From: Rhodoferax sp. UBA5149
GTDB taxonomy: Bacteria > Pseudomonadota > Gammaproteobacteria > Burkholderiales > Burkholderiaceae_C
Direction of reading: 5' to 3'
NCBI RefSeq assembly: GCF_002413825.1
Contig: NZ_DHXT01000130.1
Coordinates: 1 to 6,057, forward strand
DNA length: 6,057 nucleotides
This document shows, one piece after another, positions 5,720 through 6,057 of the stretch (positions are counted from its first letter, which is position 1; each line of letters starts with the position of its first letter). Under the pieces are notes generated by a model. It was not told where the DNA came from, made no database searches, and was given only the letters and a program-made list of their open reading frames with translations. The position numbers and the translations under genes were made by a program.

Positions 5720-6057
5720 CTACACGCCCTGCTTCAACGACGCTTCAATGAACTGGTCGAGGTCGCCGTCCAGCACCTTCTGCGTGGCCGAGGTCTCGTA
5801 GTTGGTGCGCAAGTCCTTGATGCGGCTGTTGTCCAGCACATACGAGCGAATCTGGTGGCCCCAGCCGACATCGGTCTTGGAATCTTCCAGTTTTTGCTGC
5901 TCTTCCTGCTGCTTGCGCATCTCGAAGTCGTACAGGCGCGAACGCAGGCGCTTCCAGGCCACATCGCGGTTGCCGTGCTGGCTGCGGCCGTCCTGGCACT
6001 GCACCACGATGCCGGTTGGGAGGTGGGTCAGACGCACCGCCGAGTCGGTCTTGTTGA
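5720..6057 (-). CDS. prfB: Peptide chain release factor 2, C-terminal part
   Basis: The frame runs from the right edge to TAG at 5722-5720 and gives about 112 residues. RF2 recognises UGA/UAA stop codons on the ribosome and triggers peptide release. The visible part begins NKTDSAVRLTH, the segment directly after the GGQ peptidyl-hydrolysis motif, which lies just beyond the window. It continues PTGIVVQCQDGRSQHGNRD, then GWGHQIRSYVLDNSRIKDLR and ends DGDLDQFIEASLKQGV, all characteristic of RF2. The internal programmed frameshift common in prfB is near the 5' end and cannot be checked here. The DG in QCQDGRSQ replaces the more common ND/DR-type residues but is a minor difference. pepN follows 84 bp downstream on the same strand. 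Confidence 0.96.
   Translation of the reverse strand, partial: NKTDSAVRLTHLPTGIVVQCQDGRSQHGNRDVAWKRLRSRLYDFEMRKQQEEQQKLEDSKTDVGWGHQIRSYVLDNSRIKDLRTNYETSATQKVLDGDLDQFIEASLKQGV

Noticed and set aside
1..6057. CRISPR array, toxin-antitoxin pair, riboswitch or phage module
   Set aside because: No regularly spaced repeats, no paired small genes and no recognisable riboswitch or phage structural genes were seen on either strand.

Overview
The window looks like a chromosomal segment from a beta-proteobacterium of the order Burkholderiales, most likely Comamonadaceae (Rhodoferax/Polaromonas-like). The basis is the GC-rich minus-strand block prfB - pepN - fbp - tRNA-Thr, the protein sequences, and short palindromic repeats of a kind I associate with that family. 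The genus call is inference from recall, not from a search.

Right two thirds (about 1711-6057) is core genome, all transcribed on the minus strand. In order of transcription it holds the 3' end of prfB (release factor 2, running off the right edge), complete pepN (M1 aminopeptidase N, 911 aa), complete fbp (class I fructose-1,6-bisphosphatase, 334 aa) and a tRNA-Thr(CGT) gene with its own TATAAT box and a downstream hairpin. These genes are linked by position more than by pathway: translation termination, peptide turnover, gluconeogenesis and a tRNA. Two facing REP-like hairpin units fill the pepN-fbp gap. A different 17-nt palindrome occurs once as the core of the hairpin after the tRNA and once inside the pepN reading frame.

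Left third (1-1710) is accessory, scarred DNA. It opens with the end of a plus-strand formate dehydrogenase alpha-subunit fragment. This is cut at about 170-175 and joined directly to the inside of an IS256-family transposase gene that reads the other way and keeps only its N-terminal 224 codons. The outer (5') end of that insertion sequence lies near 905. There it abuts, and supplies the only usable start codon to, a comparatively AT-rich gene for an unrecognised protein with a C-terminal helix-hairpin-helix motif. About 230 bp without a convincing gene follow before the tRNA region.

I do not see a complete new system. The most informative points are the internal transposase/formate dehydrogenase junction (a real deletion scar or an assembly chimera), the chimeric start of the helix-hairpin-helix gene, the compensatory base-pair swaps between the two REP-like units, and the palindromic repeat read through in frame within pepN.
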